This document shows positions 62,084 through 64,000 of a stretch of 64,000 nt of DNA, piece after piece. Position numbers and translations under genes: made by a program. The DNA is from Pyrocephalus nanus (Eukaryota > Chordata > Aves > Passeriformes > Tyrannidae). The notes below the pieces were generated by a model that saw only the letters and a list, made by a program, of their open reading frames with translations, did no database searches and was not told where the DNA came from. Within the stretch, counting starts at the first letter, position 1; every line of letters starts with the position of its first letter. Location of the stretch: positions 11,212,709 through 11,276,708 of the forward strand of contig CM076263.1 of NCBI GenBank assembly GCA_038380795.1. Direction: 5' to 3'.

Positions 62084-63432
62084 GTAGGTGCTGTCAGTCT
62101 GTCCTTTGGTAAACTTCTGGGAAATGAAATGATGAGCACTAGTGAGTCATGTTGCCACATGCTGGGAAACTGGGACAGCAGAGCTAGACAAAATTCTTAT
62201 TGAGACTGTTTTGCTAAGTTTGAATACTAAATTCACCAAGGAAGAGAAGTTTACTGAAACAGAACATAACTCCCGTATCAAAAAAAAAAAAAGAAAAAAA
62301 AAAAAAAAAAGCTTTTGAAGGGTCTTCAAAGGGGATTATAACACCTCTAATAGTTCTATCTTGCCTCTGTTGCTCTGGAAGACCTGTAATTATGAATGCA
62401 GCCCAGCATGAACTGAAAACTTTTTCATTTAAATTAAATGATATTTGAAAAAACCTCAAAACTAGCCTTTATCAACTGAAAAGTAAAAGATGTTTTTGAA
62501 GACACAGATCCTCATCACAGAAAGTTCTTTAGCAAGAAGGTTAATTTTCCACATCACAGGAGATGTCTTTATTTGGGCAAAGACTAAACTAAGCTATTGT
62601 CTTTGGACACACAGACATGCAAAAAACACACCAGAACAAGTACACAAAACCCCAACACTTACCAAACACATCAGTCATCTCCACTTCTTATTGAGGCCTT
62701 GAAATTCTTTCCACCTTTTTTACACTGTTGCACCTACTTGAAGAAGCTCACATTTTGTTTCTTTAGCATACTTTTGCTCTTCCCTTTTCCTGAAAGGGAA
62801 ACTTCTGTGGCAGCAAGCAAAAGAAGTGTATTGCTTTGTAACTTTTGTTATTTTAATCATTAATTATTTATATTTTGTTTTCCCCAAGTAATTATTAGAA
62901 TTTGTCCATTTCATGGGCTTTATTGCAGATTTTGGCTGAAATTTTATGACAGTCCTCAAACATGGCAGCCACACAGGTGGGAAAATACAGCTCCAAAACT
63001 GCCACATGACTCCTTCATGGCCAGGCTGTTGACCCTGTATCTGCTACCACTTAAATCAATAAGAAATTTCTCTTTATCTTCACCGAGTACAAAACCCATT
63101 GTACAAAACCCATATTTAAAAGCAGCAGCAGTAAGATAATTTTTAAGATACAAATTTTAGATACATATATCTCTAATTAAATAATACTTTTTTTTTCTTT
63201 GAGATCTCCATGACTCTTAATGTGATTCATATCACTTGATTATTTTCCTCAAAGATCACAAGGAAAAACATTATCAATCTCTCAAACTCCTTATTTGCAT
63301 GGCATTTTCTCTTATATCACAGTCTTGCTTCAGTTGCAGTTAAATGGGCAATTAGAATTCATCCCTTGTAGAAAATAGTTAATTTATAGTAAGACTGAGA
63401 AGAAATTAATGTCATATCACTTTGGCCAACAG
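62084..63432 (+). other. IL7R intron 2
   Basis: 1.35 kb, with an interrupted A-run at about 62,281-62,310. I see nothing else in it. Confidence 0.75.
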
Positions 63433-63587
63433 TACCAAGGAAGACAGTAAGTACACATGTGACAACATGAAGAAACAGGAAGATGCATACTTCTTACAAT
63501 TCACTGATATACTCTCAAACAGAGACCTTTGCATGTTCTCTGAGACAAAGAGGAGGGTCTGCAGGAGCCTGGTTGTGACTCACATTG
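63433..63587 (+). CDS. IL7R: IL7R exon 3 (D1, second half)
   Basis: The acceptor is ctttggccaacag and the donor is ATTG|gtaaga (phase 2 in, phase 1 out). The first T completes a Cys codon with exon 2. The encoded sequence is TKEDSKYTCDNMKKQEDAYF, then LQFTDILSNRDLCMFSETKR, then RVCRSLVVTHI. With exon 2 this supplies the six cysteines expected for domain 1 (two in CF...TC, then C...YTC, DLC...RVC). The order KLQEIYF-like YFLQF then ICVK-like LCMF matches the family. The fibronectin domain 2, transmembrane and cytoplasmic exons lie beyond the window. Confidence 0.9.
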
Positions 63588-64000
63588 GTAAGACACTTAA
63601 CATCTTGGACATTTTTAAGATATAGGGGTTACTGGGGGGGAAATAGCCCAGCACAAAGCCTAAGCATCAATCTGGGTGACACAGAGGCAGTATAAAAGAG
63701 TGTCTTAGCAGGGCATGTAGCTTGGATTGGGGTGCTGTCAGAGTGTGGTGTTTCCCTTGGTTTAAAGCCAAACAAGATTAACCTCCGTTCAAAATGTGCA
63801 ACTGAACTCTGGTTTATTGTGACACTCTGCACAGACGTGCATAGACCAACTCCCATCCCTGGGTGAAGCAGCTGTTCCTGAGTGTAGATAAACTGTCAAG
63901 CAGGGACATTTTGTTCATCTCTTACTAGGGATTTTGCAGTTTTGGGATTGATCACCCCATGAGCTTGGTAGCACAGGGGCCACAAGGTGGCAACATTGAA
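63588..64000 (+). other. IL7R intron 3 (partial)
   Basis: Start of the next intron. No features are recognised before the window ends. Confidence 0.7.

Noticed and set aside
1..64000. Bacterial-type systems, CRISPR arrays, tRNA or rRNA genes, and endogenous retroviral LTRs
   Set aside because: None seen. The window is a vertebrate gene region with introns and CR1 repeats. No spacer-repeat array, cloverleaf sequence or LTR pair was recognised by eye.

Overview
The window is vertebrate nuclear DNA and almost certainly avian. It has AT-rich introns, sparse interspersed repeats that are nearly all CR1 LINE fragments, and two plus-strand genes in the order SPEF2 - IL7R, the conserved vertebrate order at this locus. 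In chicken this segment (PRLR-SPEF2-IL7R) lies on chromosome Z, so Z linkage is likely here, although that comes from synteny and not from the sequence.

Region 1 (about 1-31,640) is the 3' end of SPEF2, which encodes a central-pair and sperm-tail protein orthologous to Chlamydomonas CPC1. Ten exons can be read, and their splice phases agree all the way to a stop at 30,902. Together they encode about 482 C-terminal residues, and a likely poly(A) signal lies at 31,626. Two further coding segments sit inside SPEF2 introns. At 12,353-12,846 an exon-like open frame has a good splice acceptor in the correct phase and encodes a TTF/BED-like zinc finger (CxxC...HxxxxxH) of the kind found in domesticated hAT-transposase genes. 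Splicing to it would give a shorter SPEF2 whose last 317 residues are replaced by a 164-residue zinc-finger tail. At 27,625-27,765 there is a phase 0-0 candidate cassette exon with a HEAT-repeat-like sequence. The first complete SPEF2 intron carries an almost perfect 345-bp inverted repeat (4 differences, all transitions) around a 1.88-kb spacer.

Region 2 (about 31,650-56,820) is intergenic. No protein-coding gene can be supported. It holds several CR1 fragments on both strands, a (GATA)n array, a 29-unit GGGAA array within a longer purine tract, and a CTG/CTA trinucleotide stretch.

Region 3 (56,822-64,000) is the 5' end of IL7R, the interleukin-7 receptor alpha chain. It has a TATA box, a signal-peptide exon 1, and exons 2 and 3 encoding the six-cysteine first extracellular domain. 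The gene runs off the window after exon 3. Just upstream of the TATA box are a perfect 11-bp inverted repeat and a forkhead-type TGTTTAC motif, and a short out-of-frame upstream ORF overlaps the start codon.

The two genes are functionally unrelated (cilium/sperm tail and lymphocyte cytokine signalling) and are linked only by conserved synteny. All gene calls rest on translated similarity recognised by eye plus splice-site and phase consistency. No database search was run.
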